A stretch of DNA of 64,000 bases from Halobacteriales archaeon QS_4_70_19 (GCA_003020985.1 PXRM01000021.1:1-64000); one strand, 5' to 3'; shown: positions 26,762 through 36,906, counted from the stretch's first letter. A program made the numbers and translations. Notes: a model not told the origin generated them from the letters alone.

Positions 26762-27484
26762 TCACTCCACGCCGTCGGCCTCGTCCATCGCGTCGTCCTC
26801 GTAGGCGTCCTCGTACAGTTCCATGGCGGTCTCGTGGCTCCGGACGGCCAGCTCGTACGTCTCGTGGAGGTCGGCGATGGGGGTCTCCGAGGCGTCCACC
26901 CGGAGGTCGTGCTGGTAGGGGGCGGTCGCGGGGTCGGTCTTCCCGGTATCGACCACCTTCAGCGCGGCGCTCTGGACGACCAGCTCCTCCCGCTTGTCGC
27001 CGCCGGCCTCGTGGCCGGCCCGGAGCGCCGCGACGAGGCGCGCGGGCAGCGGGTCCGACGGGTCGGCGGCCTCGTAGGTCGTCGCCACGGCGTCCAGCAC
27101 CTCCGGGCCCGTGAGCAGGTTGCCCGCGACGGTGTAGTTCTCCCCCTCGGCGTCACCGAACCAGTCGCCACAGTCGTCGCCCGAGAAGGCGAACGTTCCT
27201 TCGGCGTCGACGCCGTGGAGCTGCCGGGTCTCGCGGCCCGGGTCGGCGTTCAGCAGCGCCTCCAGCGCGTCCTCGACGGCCAGCCCGTCCGCGAGGTACT
27301 CGACGCCGCGCTCGCCCAGCGAGACGTTCACCAGCGACTGCGTGGCGACCGCGCCGTGCTCGTTGACGAACGGGCAGAGCGTCCCGACGCCGGCGAGCCG
27401 TGTCGTCACGGCGACGCCGAAGCGGTCCTGCTCCTCGCCCTCGTCGTCCTCGGAGGACTCGTGGACGCAGATGCTGAATGTCAT
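26762..27484 (-). CDS. DUF1028 family protein (Ntn-hydrolase-like fold)
   Basis: 240 aa, ATG at 27484. Starts MTFSICVHE and has FGVAVTTRLAGVGTLCPFV and GAVATQSLVN, the DUF1028 pattern of a four-layered Ntn-hydrolase-like fold. An acidic insertion (ESSEDDEGEEQD) follows the first strand. A catalytic role is not established for the family. It lies about 100 bp before cofH on the same strand. Confidence 0.88.
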   Translation of the reverse strand: MTFSICVHESSEDDEGEEQDRFGVAVTTRLAGVGTLCPFVNEHGAVATQSLVNVSLGERGVEYLADGLAVEDALEALLNADPGRETRQLHGVDAEGTFAFSGDDCGDWFGDAEGENYTVAGNLLTGPEVLDAVATTYEAADPSDPLPARLVAALRAGHEAGGDKREELVVQSAALKVVDTGKTDPATAPYQHDLRVDASETPIADLHETYELAVRSHETAMELYEDAYEDDAMDEADGVE

Positions 27485-27691
27485 GGGCGGGCGGACGGAC
27501 GGCCCGAGCAAAAGCGTGGGTGTCAGCCATCGATGGACGGCGGGGCCGGTCGGGCCTGTACTCGGTCGTGGCTGGGGAGTACAGCCGGGCGCCGTCAGGC
27601 ACTATCGGGAGAATCGAGATATCCCGATGATTACGGTACAGAGTGCGAAGTTTCGGGAGAACAAGAGGCGTATCCAGTATCTCCGACGGGA

Positions 27692-28948
27692 TCAGCAGTT
27701 CGGCCCGTTGCCGGTCCCGTCGTCGCTGGAGTCGTGCCCGAGCGCGCTGGCCACGTCGAGCAGGCCGGCGCCCGTCTCGTTCGAGGTGAGCCCGAGACTC
27801 TCCGCGGACGACCCGAGCGTATCGCGGGTCTGCGAGTTGGACGACCCGTTGGCCATCAGCTGCCCGCCGGCACCGGAGACGTGCGGACAGGCCATCGAGG
27901 TCCCCGAGAACGTGTCGTAGCCGCCGGGAATCGTCGAGTAGATGTCCGTCCCGGGCGCGGCGAGTTCGACCTCCGGCCCGGTCGAGGAGAACCCGGACAG
28001 CGAGTCCGAACAGTCCGTCGAACTCACGGCGACGACCTCGCTGTAGGCCGCCGGGTAGCCGACACAGTCCGAGCAGGGCCCGTCGTTACCGGCGGCGGCG
28101 ACCAGGAGTACCCCCTTCCCCTGCGCGTACGTGCAGGCGTCCTTCACCGTCTGCGAGCCGGACGAGGCGCCGAGGCTCAGCGAGCCCACGTCCCAGCCCT
28201 GGTCGGCGGTGTACTCGATGCCCGCCGCCACGTCCGAGAACGACCCGGAGCCGCGCTTGTCCAGCACCTTCACCGCGTGCAGCGTCGCCTCGGTCGAGAC
28301 GCCCTTGACGCCACGGCTGTTGTCGACGGCCCCAGCGATACCGGCGCAGTGGGTGCCGTGGTCGTTGTCGTCGTCCCAGTTGGTGTTGCAGCTCCCGCCC
28401 CGGCACTTCACGAACGCCTTGCCCGCCCCGAGGTTCGCCTCCAGGTCCGGGTGGTCGCTGTCGATGCCGGTGTCGATGATGGCGATGTCGGCGCCGTTGC
28501 CCGTGTCGCCGTTCGCGTGCGCCACGTCCGCGTCGGTGCGGTCGATCCCCCACGTGAGGTCCTGGCTCGTGTCGCCGCCGCCACCGCCGTCGCCGCCACC
28601 GCCCGGGCCGCCGTCGTGGCCCTCGCGGTGATGGATGGCGCGCACGGTGCCGTCGGTCTCGACGTAGCGCACGTCGTCGCGCTGCCGGAGCTTCTCGGCC
28701 GCCCGGTCGGAGAACCGGCCGGCGACGGCCTTGCCGATGCGCTCGAAGTCGAGGACGCGTTTCACCGGCTCCGCGCGGTCGCGCGCCTCGCGCTCGGCCT
28801 CGCGCGAGGCCGTGCCGACGATGCGCGCCGGCGGCCCGTTGTCGTCACTTCCGCCCTGTGCTGCCACCTGGCCCCCGACGAGGAGCCCGGTCGAACCGGC
28901 CGCGGCGAGCCGGAGCGCCCGCCGCCGACTGATAGTACGTTCGGTCAT
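27692..28948 (-). CDS. Secreted subtilisin-like serine protease (halolysin type)
   Basis: 418 aa, ATG at 28948. Tat signal SRRRALRLAAAGSTG, an inhibitor-type propeptide (about 40-105), a Gly-rich linker (112-126), then the S8 catalytic domain with D159 (IIDTG), H197 (NDHGTH) and S351 (GTSMACPHVSG). Six Cys within the domain suggest disulphides. No C-terminal extension domain as in Haloferax halolysin R4. Exported folded through Tat and self-activated; a digestive protease. Confidence 0.95.
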   Translation of the reverse strand: MTERTISRRRALRLAAAGSTGLLVGGQVAAQGGSDDNGPPARIVGTASREAEREARDRAEPVKRVLDFERIGKAVAGRFSDRAAEKLRQRDDVRYVETDGTVRAIHHREGHDGGPGGGGDGGGGGDTSQDLTWGIDRTDADVAHANGDTGNGADIAIIDTGIDSDHPDLEANLGAGKAFVKCRGGSCNTNWDDDNDHGTHCAGIAGAVDNSRGVKGVSTEATLHAVKVLDKRGSGSFSDVAAGIEYTADQGWDVGSLSLGASSGSQTVKDACTYAQGKGVLLVAAAGNDGPCSDCVGYPAAYSEVVAVSSTDCSDSLSGFSSTGPEVELAAPGTDIYSTIPGGYDTFSGTSMACPHVSGAGGQLMANGSSNSQTRDTLGSSAESLGLTSNETGAGLLDVASALGHDSSDDGTGNGPNC

Positions 28949-29113
28949 GCCCAGGTCCACGGCCGACTTTGCTACTAGGTATCATAGAACTTGCGCCCAC
29001 CGCGATTGCTCCCCCACGCGACCTGTCCGATCCGGAGACGTGTTTCGACCGCTAGACGGGGTGTGACGTGTGTCTGACGCGGATTTATGCCCACGGAGGA
29101 CTCCCTGGTTCCC

Positions 29114-29467
29114 ATGGGACTGATGAGCAAGCTCATCGGGGGAGGACAGCGGAGTGCCGACGAGTACGTCGAACTCGACATCGATGACTTCGATGCCGGG
29201 GCGAGCGAGGCCAACACCCAGGTCCACATCGCCGAGATCAGCAACAAGCAGGATGTCGTGGACATCAAGGACGCCGTCTACGACGGCGGTCTCGTCATCG
29301 CGGACATCACCCGCCACACCACCTCCGACCGGACGATGGAGCACATCTACGACGAACTGAAGCAGGTCGCCGACGAGGTCGGCGGCGATGTCGTCCAGAA
29401 GGACGACGACCAGGTCATCATCACGCCGGGCGGCATGAAGGTCGCCCGCGAGAAGCTCGGCCGATAG
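29114..29467 (+). CDS. sepF: SepF cell-division protein
   Basis: 117 aa, ATG at 29114; an upstream in-frame ATG at 29087 overlaps the TATA-like GGATTTATG and is less likely. The N-terminal amphipathic helix MGLMSKLIGGG is the membrane anchor; the rest is the SepF beta-alpha dimer (VVDIKDAVYDGGLVIADITR). In haloarchaea SepF tethers FtsZ to the membrane at the septum. Confidence 0.94.
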   Translation: MGLMSKLIGGGQRSADEYVELDIDDFDAGASEANTQVHIAEISNKQDVVDIKDAVYDGGLVIADITRHTTSDRTMEHIYDELKQVADEVGGDVVQKDDDQVIITPGGMKVAREKLGR

Positions 29468-29729
29468 CGCCTTTTCGACGCCCGGGTACCACTCGGCGCA
29501 GGAGGCGTTCGGAGAGAACACCGGCCTCCGTGTTCCGCTCCTCCGGCCGGTGAAACCGCGCGAGCGGAGCGAACGCGGTGTGCACTCCCGGGGACATCGG
29601 CCTCATCGGGTCCTCTCTTTCGGACCGTTTTCCGGGGTTCTGCTCGGTAGGGTGGGACGGTGTACCGTTCGTCACCGCCATCCGCTCACCGGACTGGCGC
29701 CGGACGAGGGGCGAGAGCGGCGGTCAGAA

Positions 29730-30092
29730 CTACAGTTCGATCGGCTCGTCGAGAGTAGGGTCGGCATCAATGATCATCGACACGGTGGGCTGTACCTCCC
29801 TGAACTGCTCGGTCAGTTCCACGACCCGTCCATCCTGATCGTAGTCGATGAGCCCTGCTGATGCCAACTTCGGGAGGTGGGAGTGATAGAGTGAGAGACG
29901 GATCTCATCCGACGTGTCCTCGGCTGCCGCTTCGAGTGGCACATGGTGGTTGTACCTGAGGACGGCCTCTGTGAGGTCGCTCAACGTCAACTCCCGCCGT
30001 TCTTCTGCGAGTATCGCAAGCACGATCCGGCGGTGCTGCTTCTGACACAGGTGCAGTATCGAATCGAAGTCAGTGGACGCCCGATTCATCAA
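29730..30092 (-). CDS. DUF7344 winged-helix regulator
   Basis: 120 aa, ATG at 30092 (second ATG at 30089). HLCQKQHRRIVLAIL opens the winged helix; SLYHSHLPKLASAGLIDYDQDG closes it, as in other DUF7344 proteins. No TM segment. A GTATAAAC box at 30098-30105 (minus strand) lies very close to the start, flanked by arms AAGCCAG (30091) and CTGGCTT (30122), which may mark self-regulation. Target unknown. Confidence 0.82.
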   Translation of the reverse strand: MMNRASTDFDSILHLCQKQHRRIVLAILAEERRELTLSDLTEAVLRYNHHVPLEAAAEDTSDEIRLSLYHSHLPKLASAGLIDYDQDGRVVELTEQFREVQPTVSMIIDADPTLDEPIEL

Positions 30093-30159
30093 GCCAGTTT
30101 ATACGATCGCCGAGCATCAGGCTGGCTTCTTCATACACAATTTCCTTTTGTAGGAGTCT

Positions 30160-30816
30160 TCAGGGTTGGATGTCGATGGCCGAGAGGGTACTCCCGAGGA
30201 TGTGCCGCAATGCACCTCGGAGGCGGGAACCGACGGCCTGTTGCGAGATACCGAGTTCCTCGCCGATGTCTTCCAGTGTGACTTCGCGGGGAGAAGCGAA
30301 GTAGCCGCGGTCGTAGGCGAGCACCAGCGCCTCTTTCTGAGCGTCGGTGAGTGTCTCTTCGGTCCCCTTCTCGACCGGCGTAAGCGCGTTCAGTTCTGTC
30401 AGTGTGATCTGGATATCCAGCTCTCGACAGCGCTGTTGGAAGGCGGAGATGTCGCTGTGACTGTCGCCGCGGATCTCGAACCTCCACTGTTGGTCCGTGC
30501 CGGTGCACTTGATGAGCGGTACCTCCTTCTCCGTCAATGTGGTGAGCACGCCGTCGTAGTCCAGAGCCCACTCGACGCGCAACAGGTACTCGTCTTCGAT
30601 GGAGTCGACGAATCGAATCTCTTTCACGCCGGGGTGCTCGCTGAACGCGCTCTCGATGTCCTCGACTTCGGTCCCCCGTACCCAGAAGTACGGGACAACC
30701 ACGTCCTGGGCGGGAATAATCCGCTCGAGCTCGACAGTCACGTTCGGTAGGTGCTCGAACACCGTTCCTATCGGAAACTGGTCGGACGGAACTGTGAACG
30801 TGGCTTCGGTAGCCAT
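30160..30816 (-). CDS. Bat-type HTH transcription regulator
   Basis: 218 aa, ATG at 30816. The N-terminal two-thirds is the ligand/dimer domain of bacterio-opsin-activator-like proteins; the C-terminus has TLTDAQKEALVLAYDRGYF and VTLEDIGEELGISQQAVGSR, the HTH_10 signature. No PAS or GAF domain. Ligand and regulon unknown. Next to a DUF7344 gene, 67 bp away on the same strand. Confidence 0.9.
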   Translation of the reverse strand: MATEATFTVPSDQFPIGTVFEHLPNVTVELERIIPAQDVVVPYFWVRGTEVEDIESAFSEHPGVKEIRFVDSIEDEYLLRVEWALDYDGVLTTLTEKEVPLIKCTGTDQQWRFEIRGDSHSDISAFQQRCRELDIQITLTELNALTPVEKGTEETLTDAQKEALVLAYDRGYFASPREVTLEDIGEELGISQQAVGSRLRGALRHILGSTLSAIDIQP

Positions 30817-31041
30817 CGTCCGTGTTATGGGCCTCCAGCACGAAAGGGCTACGACAGGGGCCGACCAGTTCGAGACGGTGCCGTTCCCGCCCCTCGATTG
30901 CCCGGACACTGGATCGATACGACGTGGGTCTCGACTGAAACGGCGGAGTACCTGATGGAGGCCCGAGGTCGTTCTCCGCGTTCACTGTCCGTCCCGTCCG
31001 GCATACCGCGCGGGCGGAGCGAGCGCATGAAGTCCGGGCCG

Positions 31042-32058
31042 TCAGAGAAGCTCGGGTTCGTCGCCGACCTTCACCAGCGTCTTCCCGATGTTGACGCCCT
31101 CGAACAGTCCGAGGAAGGCGTCGGGGGCGTTCTCGAAGCCCTCGACGACGTGCTCGCGGTAGCGCAGGTCGTCCTCGGCGATGAGCCCGCCGAGCCGCCG
31201 GAGGGCGTGGCCCCAGCGGTCGTAGTCGCGGACGATGAACCCCTCGATGCGGAGCCGCTTCTGCACCGCGTCCGTCAGCTTCCGTGGCCCGGTCGGCAGT
31301 TCGGTGGCGTTGTACAGCGATATCTGGCCGCAGGCGACGACGCGCGCGAAGTCGTTCAGCGACGGCCAGACGGCGTCCGTCACGGGCCCGCCGACGTTGT
31401 CGAAGTAGATGTCGACGCCGCCGGGCGCTGCCTCCGCGACGGCCGCCCGGACGTCCGCCTCCTGGTAGTTGACGGCCGCGTCGAAGCCGAGGTCCTCGAC
31501 GAGCCAGTCGCACTTCTCCTCGGCGCCCGCGATGCCGACCACGTCACAGCCCTGGATCCGGGCGAGTTGGCCGACGACGCTCCCGACCGCCCCGGCAGCC
31601 GCGCTCACCACGACCGTGTCGCCCGGCTCCGGCTCGCCCTTCTGGTTGAACCCGTAGAACGCCGTGACGCCCGGCATCCCGAGGACGCCGACGGCGGTGG
31701 AGATGGGCGCCAGCGACGGGTCCACCCGCCGGAGTTCGTCGCCGTCGGCGACGGCATACTCGGCCCACAGCAGGTCGCCCGTGACGATGTCGCCCTCGTC
31801 GAAGCGGTCGTGTCGGCTCTCGACCACCTCGCCGACGACGCCCGCGCGCATCGGCTCGCCCGGCTCCCAGGGCTCGGCGTAGGACTCGGCGTCGCGCATC
31901 CGCCCGCGCATGTACGGGTCGACCGACTGGTAGATGGTCCGGACGAGCACCTCCCCGTGGTCGGGGTCGGGGACCGACGCCTCGACGAGTTCGAAGGTGT
32001 CCTGGTCCGGTTCACCGGTCGGCCGCTCCGCCAGCCGCCACTGTCGGTTGGTCGCCAT
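31042..32058 (-). CDS. NADP-dependent MDR oxidoreductase (zinc-independent)
   Basis: 338 aa, ATG at 32058. VDPYMRGRM near 47, GVGVLGMPGVTAFYG, the nucleotide loop AAAGAVGSVVGQLA and IYFDNVGG are those of the leukotriene B4 dehydrogenase/curcumin reductase group of medium-chain reductases. It reduces activated double bonds with NADPH; the natural substrate is unknown. No zinc ligands. Confidence 0.92.
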   Translation of the reverse strand: MATNRQWRLAERPTGEPDQDTFELVEASVPDPDHGEVLVRTIYQSVDPYMRGRMRDAESYAEPWEPGEPMRAGVVGEVVESRHDRFDEGDIVTGDLLWAEYAVADGDELRRVDPSLAPISTAVGVLGMPGVTAFYGFNQKGEPEPGDTVVVSAAAGAVGSVVGQLARIQGCDVVGIAGAEEKCDWLVEDLGFDAAVNYQEADVRAAVAEAAPGGVDIYFDNVGGPVTDAVWPSLNDFARVVACGQISLYNATELPTGPRKLTDAVQKRLRIEGFIVRDYDRWGHALRRLGGLIAEDDLRYREHVVEGFENAPDAFLGLFEGVNIGKTLVKVGDEPELL

Positions 32059-32244
32059 GATCCCGCCTCTCCCGGCGACGGCTTCACCGTTGGGGGTGCC
32101 CGGCCGTCGACCCCGTCCCGGGCCGCCGGCGAGGGCACGTCCCTGGCGACCCGTCGACGGATGCGACCCGGGTCACGGCGGTGGGTGTCGCCTACCCTCA
32201 AGGGACACGCTGATTACGGCCGACACACTCCCCGGAGATAGGGA

Positions 32245-32868
32245 ATGTCGTCCTGGAAACGAGACACCGCCCGGGGGCTCATCGTCGTCCTCCCCATTCT
32301 GGTCACCGCGTACATCATCGCGTGGCTGTACACCCAGCTCGCGAAGGTGCCCTCCCCGCTCCCGGAGCAGGTGTACGGCAGCCCCTTCCTCGCGGAACTG
32401 CTCGGCGTGCTGGTCCTGCTCGTCGTGGTCGGTCTGCTGGTGCTGTCGGCCGGCTACCTGATGCGGACGGCGCTGGGGGACATCGTGGAGGAGGGTATCG
32501 ACGGGGTGGTCAACCAGCTCCCGGGGCTACGGGTGGTGTACAACGCGTCGAAGATGGCGGTGGAGACGGCGGTGTCTGGGACCGAGGATCTGCAGGCGCC
32601 GGTCAAGCTGGAGACCTGGAACGGCCTCCGGATGACCGCGTTCAAGACCGGCAAGACGACCGACGACGGCCGCGACGTGCTCTTCCTGCCGACCGCCCCC
32701 AATATCACCACCGGGTTCGTCATCGAAGTGGAGCCCGAGCGGTACACCGAGATCGACGAGCGTGTCGAGGACGCACTGACGCGCATCCTCAGTGCCGGGT
32801 TCGGCGAGACACGCGAACAGCCCCTCCCCGTCGAACCCGACGAGGAGGGAACGGGCGACGACGACTGA
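32245..32868 (+). CDS. DUF502 membrane protein
   Basis: 207 aa, ATG at 32245. Two TM helices (about 12-34 and 50-74), PGLRVVYNASKMAVETA and FLPTAPNITTGFVIEV are the DUF502 marks, followed by an acidic tail. Function unknown. Single gene facing the gamma-glutamylcyclotransferase-like gene. Confidence 0.9.
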   Translation: MSSWKRDTARGLIVVLPILVTAYIIAWLYTQLAKVPSPLPEQVYGSPFLAELLGVLVLLVVVGLLVLSAGYLMRTALGDIVEEGIDGVVNQLPGLRVVYNASKMAVETAVSGTEDLQAPVKLETWNGLRMTAFKTGKTTDDGRDVLFLPTAPNITTGFVIEVEPERYTEIDERVEDALTRILSAGFGETREQPLPVEPDEEGTGDDD

Positions 32869-32925
32869 ACTGATCGGCCCGGGTGACGACTGGACCGACA
32901 CACCGACGAGAACCAGCGGTGCCGC

Positions 32926-33390
32926 TCACTCGCTTCGACTGCCGGTTCCGCTCCCGCCCGGACGGACGACGACCGACTCCCGCGTGACGCACTCGCGGAC
33001 CCGGTCGGCGAGCGGCCCGTCGCCCGGCCACGACCCATCGACGTCCAGCCGGCTCGGGTCGCCCACGTACGTCTCGACGGTGCCACGCCGGCGCCCGGGT
33101 CCACCCTCGTCGGCGTTGCCATCGGCGTCGTTGGGCTCGACGAGCGGCAGCGGGACGCGGACGTAGAGCCCGCGGTCGACGCCCTCGTAGGCGTCGAGCC
33201 GGTGGACGTCCGACTCGTGGACTCGGAGCAGCCGGCCCTCGCACTCGCCGCCCGGGAGGAGCGTCGGGTATGCGCCGTCGGCGCGGTGGAACCCCTCCAG
33301 GACCGCGTCGTCCCGGTACTCGGGGTCGCGGTCGAGGACCGTCCGGGCGCGGTCGGGGTCGGTCAGCGTCCCGTAGACGAACACCAGCAC
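32926..33390 (-). CDS. Gamma-glutamylcyclotransferase-like (GGCT/AIG2) protein
   Basis: 154 aa from GTG at 33390 (a second GTG at 33384). VFVYGTLTDPDRA at the N-terminus is the GGCT substrate loop; LDAYEGVD is the catalytic Glu strand. An Asp/Gly-rich insertion sits near residue 85. Cyclises gamma-glutamyl amines or a related substrate. 76 bp downstream of the VTT gene on the same strand. Confidence 0.88.
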   Translation of the reverse strand: MLVFVYGTLTDPDRARTVLDRDPEYRDDAVLEGFHRADGAYPTLLPGGECEGRLLRVHESDVHRLDAYEGVDRGLYVRVPLPLVEPNDADGNADEGGPGRRRGTVETYVGDPSRLDVDGSWPGDGPLADRVRECVTRESVVVRPGGSGTGSRSE

Positions 33391-33466
33391 GAGCGGGGCG
33401 AGGGGTGCCGACGACCTGTGGCTGTCGGTGGCCGGGAGCGCGGCACGGGGGAGGAGCGGCGGCCGT

Positions 33467-34189
33467 TCAGAGCAGCGCGAGGAGCGCGCTCGCAAGCCCG
33501 GCGACGATGGACAGCCGGAGCGTGGTGCCGACGAAGGCGGCCGCCGCGAACCACGTCCGCCGGACGTCGACCACGCTGAAGGCGTAGATGACGGCCGTGT
33601 CGGGGGCGAAGGGGATGGAGAGCGCGCCGGCCAGCCCGACGTAGCCGTAGCGCTCGGCCACGTCGGCGAGTCGGCCCGAGAGGCCGCCGTCGGCGGCACT
33701 GGAGCCGGGCAGCAGCTCGAGGAGCCGCGCGACGGGTTCCGAGGTGGTCGCGCCGCGGGCGACCGAGAGCGCGCCGAGCGCACCGACCGCCTTCGCGGTG
33801 CTGGCGACGGCGATGACGGCCAGGAGTTCGCCGGCCGGCGACCACCCCAGGTCGAGCGGGACCGCGAGCACCAGCTCCCCCGGGAGCGGCAGGAGGACCG
33901 CACAGAGGAACGAGTAGGTGAAGACCGCGAGGAGTCCCTCCGGGCCGGTCGCACCACGGAGAACCCCCTCGACGGCGGATTCGAGCGTCGCCAGCGGCGC
34001 CCCCATCAGGCCGACCAGCCGGGCGAGGACGACCCCCGACTCGCCGCTGCCGAGGAGGCCGATGGCCGAGGCGGGGACGGCCGCGACCGGCGCGGCCAGG
34101 ACCGGGAGCGCGGCGAGCGTGGCGACCACCGAGAGCAGGAGCGACTGGGGGAGGAAAATCGGCGACGGCGACGGGACGACCGGGCACAC
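33467..34189 (-). CDS. VTT/DedA-like membrane protein
   Basis: 240 aa from GTG at 34189. About five hydrophobic segments; the re-entrant region LLPLPGELVLAVPLDLG and GYVGLAGALSIPFAPDTAVIY correspond to the VTT domain of DedA/YqaA-type proteins. These are proposed lipid-flipping or small-solute proteins. Lies between citrate synthase and the GGCT gene. Confidence 0.8.
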   Translation of the reverse strand: MCPVVPSPSPIFLPQSLLLSVVATLAALPVLAAPVAAVPASAIGLLGSGESGVVLARLVGLMGAPLATLESAVEGVLRGATGPEGLLAVFTYSFLCAVLLPLPGELVLAVPLDLGWSPAGELLAVIAVASTAKAVGALGALSVARGATTSEPVARLLELLPGSSAADGGLSGRLADVAERYGYVGLAGALSIPFAPDTAVIYAFSVVDVRRTWFAAAAFVGTTLRLSIVAGLASALLALL

Positions 34190-34313
34190 GTTAGCGGAGG
34201 ATTGACGCTCACCTTGCTAAGCTTTCTGGCCGGTCAGTCTAAATGAACGGGGACGGTCGCGGGGCGGTAGGAGGAAGAACCCGTTCGGACCGGTTCGCGC
34301 CGGGGCTGCGCGA

Positions 34314-35474
34314 CTACCGCTCGTCCAGCGGGGTGAACGACCTGTTCTCGGGACCGACGTAGCGGCCGCGCGGCCGGATGAGGCGGTTGTCCTCCTGGTA
34401 CTCGAGGACGTGCCCGATCCAGCCGCCCGCACGGCTCATCGCGAAGATGGGCGTGTACATGTCGACCGGGATGCCGAGCTGGTGGTAGACCGACCCGGAG
34501 AAGAAGTCGACGTTGGGCGCGATGCCACGCTCGTCGAGGCCCTTCTCCTCGGTGAAGAACCGCTCGATGGCCTTCGCGTAGTCGTAGTAGGTGGTGTCGC
34601 CGGAGGCCTCGCTCAGCTCCTTCGACCGCTTCTCCAGGATTTTCGCGCGGGGGTCCTTGACCTCGTAGACGCGGTGGCCGTAGCCGGGGACCCGCCAGTC
34701 GTCCTCCTCCGCCTGCTTCGTCGTGACGTAGTCGACGGGGTCGGCGCCGGCCTCCTCGATGTCGAAGAACAGCTCCATCACGTCCTGGTTGGCGCCGCCG
34801 TGGAGCGGGCCGGACAGGGCGCCGACGCCCGCGGTCACCGCGGAGTACGTGTCGGCGAACGTGCTGGCGACGACCATCGCGGTGAACGTGGACGCGTTCA
34901 GGCCGTGGTCGGCGTGGAGGACGAGCGCCTGGTCCATCGCCTCGGCGGCGGCGGCGTCGGGCTCCTCGCCGGTCAGCATGTAGAGGAAGTCGGCGGCCAG
35001 CGAGAGGTCGTCTCGGGGCTCGATCGGGGCCTCGCCGCGGCGGAGCCGGTCGTAGGCCGCCAGCAGCGTCGGGATCTTCGCGGTGATACGCCGACCCTTC
35101 TCCCGGGCGACGTCGAGGTCGCGGGGCCCGGCGTCGGAGGGGTCCGACGCGGACAGCATCGAGACGCCCGACCGGAGCGCCGCCATCGGCCGTCCGTCGG
35201 CCTCGGCGAGTCCCGCCAGCGCGTCGATCACGGTGTCGTCCACGGCCGCCTCGGCGGTGATGGCGTCCGTGAACGCGTCGAGTTCGTCGCGGTCCGGCAG
35301 GTGCCCGTTCCACAGCAGGTGGAGCACCTCCTCGTAGCTGGCACCCTCGGCCAGGTCCTCGATGGCGTACCCGCGGTAGACGAGCTTGCCGACGCTCCCG
35401 TCGATGTAGCTGAGCGCCGACTCGGCGACCGGAACACCCTCTAGCCCCTTGTGCAGTTCCTCGCTCTCGCTCAT
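34314..35474 (-). CDS. citZ: Citrate synthase
   Basis: 386 aa, ATG at 35474. Typical archaeal/Gram-positive short form: GLNASTFTA with the first catalytic His region, GALSGPLHGGAN, VPGYGHRVYEVKDPRA with the second His, and NVDFFSGSVYH with the catalytic Asp. Condenses acetyl-CoA with oxaloacetate. Alone on its transcript as far as can be seen. Confidence 0.97.
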   Translation of the reverse strand: MSESEELHKGLEGVPVAESALSYIDGSVGKLVYRGYAIEDLAEGASYEEVLHLLWNGHLPDRDELDAFTDAITAEAAVDDTVIDALAGLAEADGRPMAALRSGVSMLSASDPSDAGPRDLDVAREKGRRITAKIPTLLAAYDRLRRGEAPIEPRDDLSLAADFLYMLTGEEPDAAAAEAMDQALVLHADHGLNASTFTAMVVASTFADTYSAVTAGVGALSGPLHGGANQDVMELFFDIEEAGADPVDYVTTKQAEEDDWRVPGYGHRVYEVKDPRAKILEKRSKELSEASGDTTYYDYAKAIERFFTEEKGLDERGIAPNVDFFSGSVYHQLGIPVDMYTPIFAMSRAGGWIGHVLEYQEDNRLIRPRGRYVGPENRSFTPLDER

Positions 35475-35715
35475 ACGCTCCCGGTTCCCCTGCGCCCGGC
35501 AAAAGGGTTGCCGTTGTCGCTTCACGGATGCACAGACGGGCAGTACGACGCCTCCGGTCACCCGAGATATCGGTCGCCGTCGGAACGGGCTGGCGCTACC
35601 CGGCGAACGACTTTCCACCGAACCCACTTCGCCGAGAGGAGTTCCCGTACAATCCCTCCACGTTTCCGAATCGTAGCCCGATAAACGATCGTGTTTCGGG
35701 ATTTTCGAGCCTATC

Positions 35716-36906
35716 TCACAGTTCCCGCTCGTGTTTCAACGTCTCCCTGGTAATCTCGTCGACCGACGAGCAGCCGGCCAGTCCCATCGTCAGGTCGAGT
35801 TCCGCGAGGAAGTTCTCCAGGACGTGGCGCACCCCCTCCTGCCCGGCCATCGCGAGCCCGTAGGCGTACGGGCGGCCCAGGAGGATGGAGTCGGCGCCGA
35901 GCGCGAGCGCCTTGAACGCGTCCGAGGCGCGCCGCACCCCGGAGTCGAAGAGGACGGGCACCTCGCCGTCGACCTCCTCGACCACGTCGGGCAGGGCCTC
36001 GAAGGCGGTGATGGAGCCGTCGACCTGGCGGCCGCCGTGCGTGGAGACATCCACCGCGGCGGCGCCGTGGTCGATGGCGAGCCGGGCGTCCTCCGGGTGG
36101 AGCACGCCCTTGATGACGACGGGCAGGTCCGTGTTGTCGAAGACGAAGGAGAGGTCGTCCCACGTCAGCGACGAGTCGCCGAAGACGTCGAGGAAGTGGT
36201 CGACGGCGGCGTCGGGGTTCTCCTCGGGCGACTCCTCTAGCGAGTCGCGGAACGCGGGGTCCGAGAAGTAGTTCGCCACGCCCTCGCCCGCCATGAACGG
36301 GTAGTAGCCGCGGTCGATGAGGCGCTCGCGCCAGCCCAGCGTCGGCGCGTCCACCGTGAGGACGATGGCGTCGTAGCCGGCCTCCTCCGCCCGGTGGAGG
36401 AACGAGCGCGCCACGTCGCGGTCCGAGGACCAGTAGAACTGGAACCACTTCGGCGTGTTCGGCATCGCCTCGGCGACCTCCTCCATCGGCGTCGAGGACA
36501 GCGAAGAGAGGACGAGCGGGACGTTCAGCTCCTCCGCGGCCGCGGCGGTGGCGTGCTCGGCGTCCTCGTGAAGCAGGGTCTGGACCCCGAGCGGCGTGAT
36601 CATCAGCGGCCAGTCCATCTCCTCGCCCAGCAGCTCGACGGAGAGGTCGCGGTCGGCGACCCCACGCAGCATCCGCGGGACGATGCGGTACCGCGAGAAG
36701 TCCTGGTTCCGCTCGAACGTCTCGTCGCTGCCGGCGCCGCCGTGAACGTAGGCCCGGCCCTCCTCGCTCATGTTCTCCCACGCCGCCTTCCGGATGTCAT
36801 CGTACGAGGTGGGGAGATCCGGCGTCTCGCCCTCCAGCATTCCCTTCCGGTAGATCTCCTTCAGTTTCGCGTTCCCGATGTTCTCCCGCTGGGGTGTGCC
36901 TGCCAT
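35716..36906 (-). CDS. FMN-dependent alpha-hydroxy-acid oxidase (lactate 2-monooxygenase-like)
   Basis: 396 aa, ATG at 36906. TIM-barrel FMN enzyme: PLMITPLGVQTLLH, VIKGVLHPEDA (FMN Lys), STHGGRQVDGS (catalytic His and Arg) and VLFDSGVRRASD. The closest type is lactate 2-monooxygenase or a related oxidase of L-2-hydroxy acids. Substrate inferred only. Confidence 0.92.
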   Translation of the reverse strand: MAGTPQRENIGNAKLKEIYRKGMLEGETPDLPTSYDDIRKAAWENMSEEGRAYVHGGAGSDETFERNQDFSRYRIVPRMLRGVADRDLSVELLGEEMDWPLMITPLGVQTLLHEDAEHATAAAAEELNVPLVLSSLSSTPMEEVAEAMPNTPKWFQFYWSSDRDVARSFLHRAEEAGYDAIVLTVDAPTLGWRERLIDRGYYPFMAGEGVANYFSDPAFRDSLEESPEENPDAAVDHFLDVFGDSSLTWDDLSFVFDNTDLPVVIKGVLHPEDARLAIDHGAAAVDVSTHGGRQVDGSITAFEALPDVVEEVDGEVPVLFDSGVRRASDAFKALALGADSILLGRPYAYGLAMAGQEGVRHVLENFLAELDLTMGLAGCSSVDEITRETLKHEREL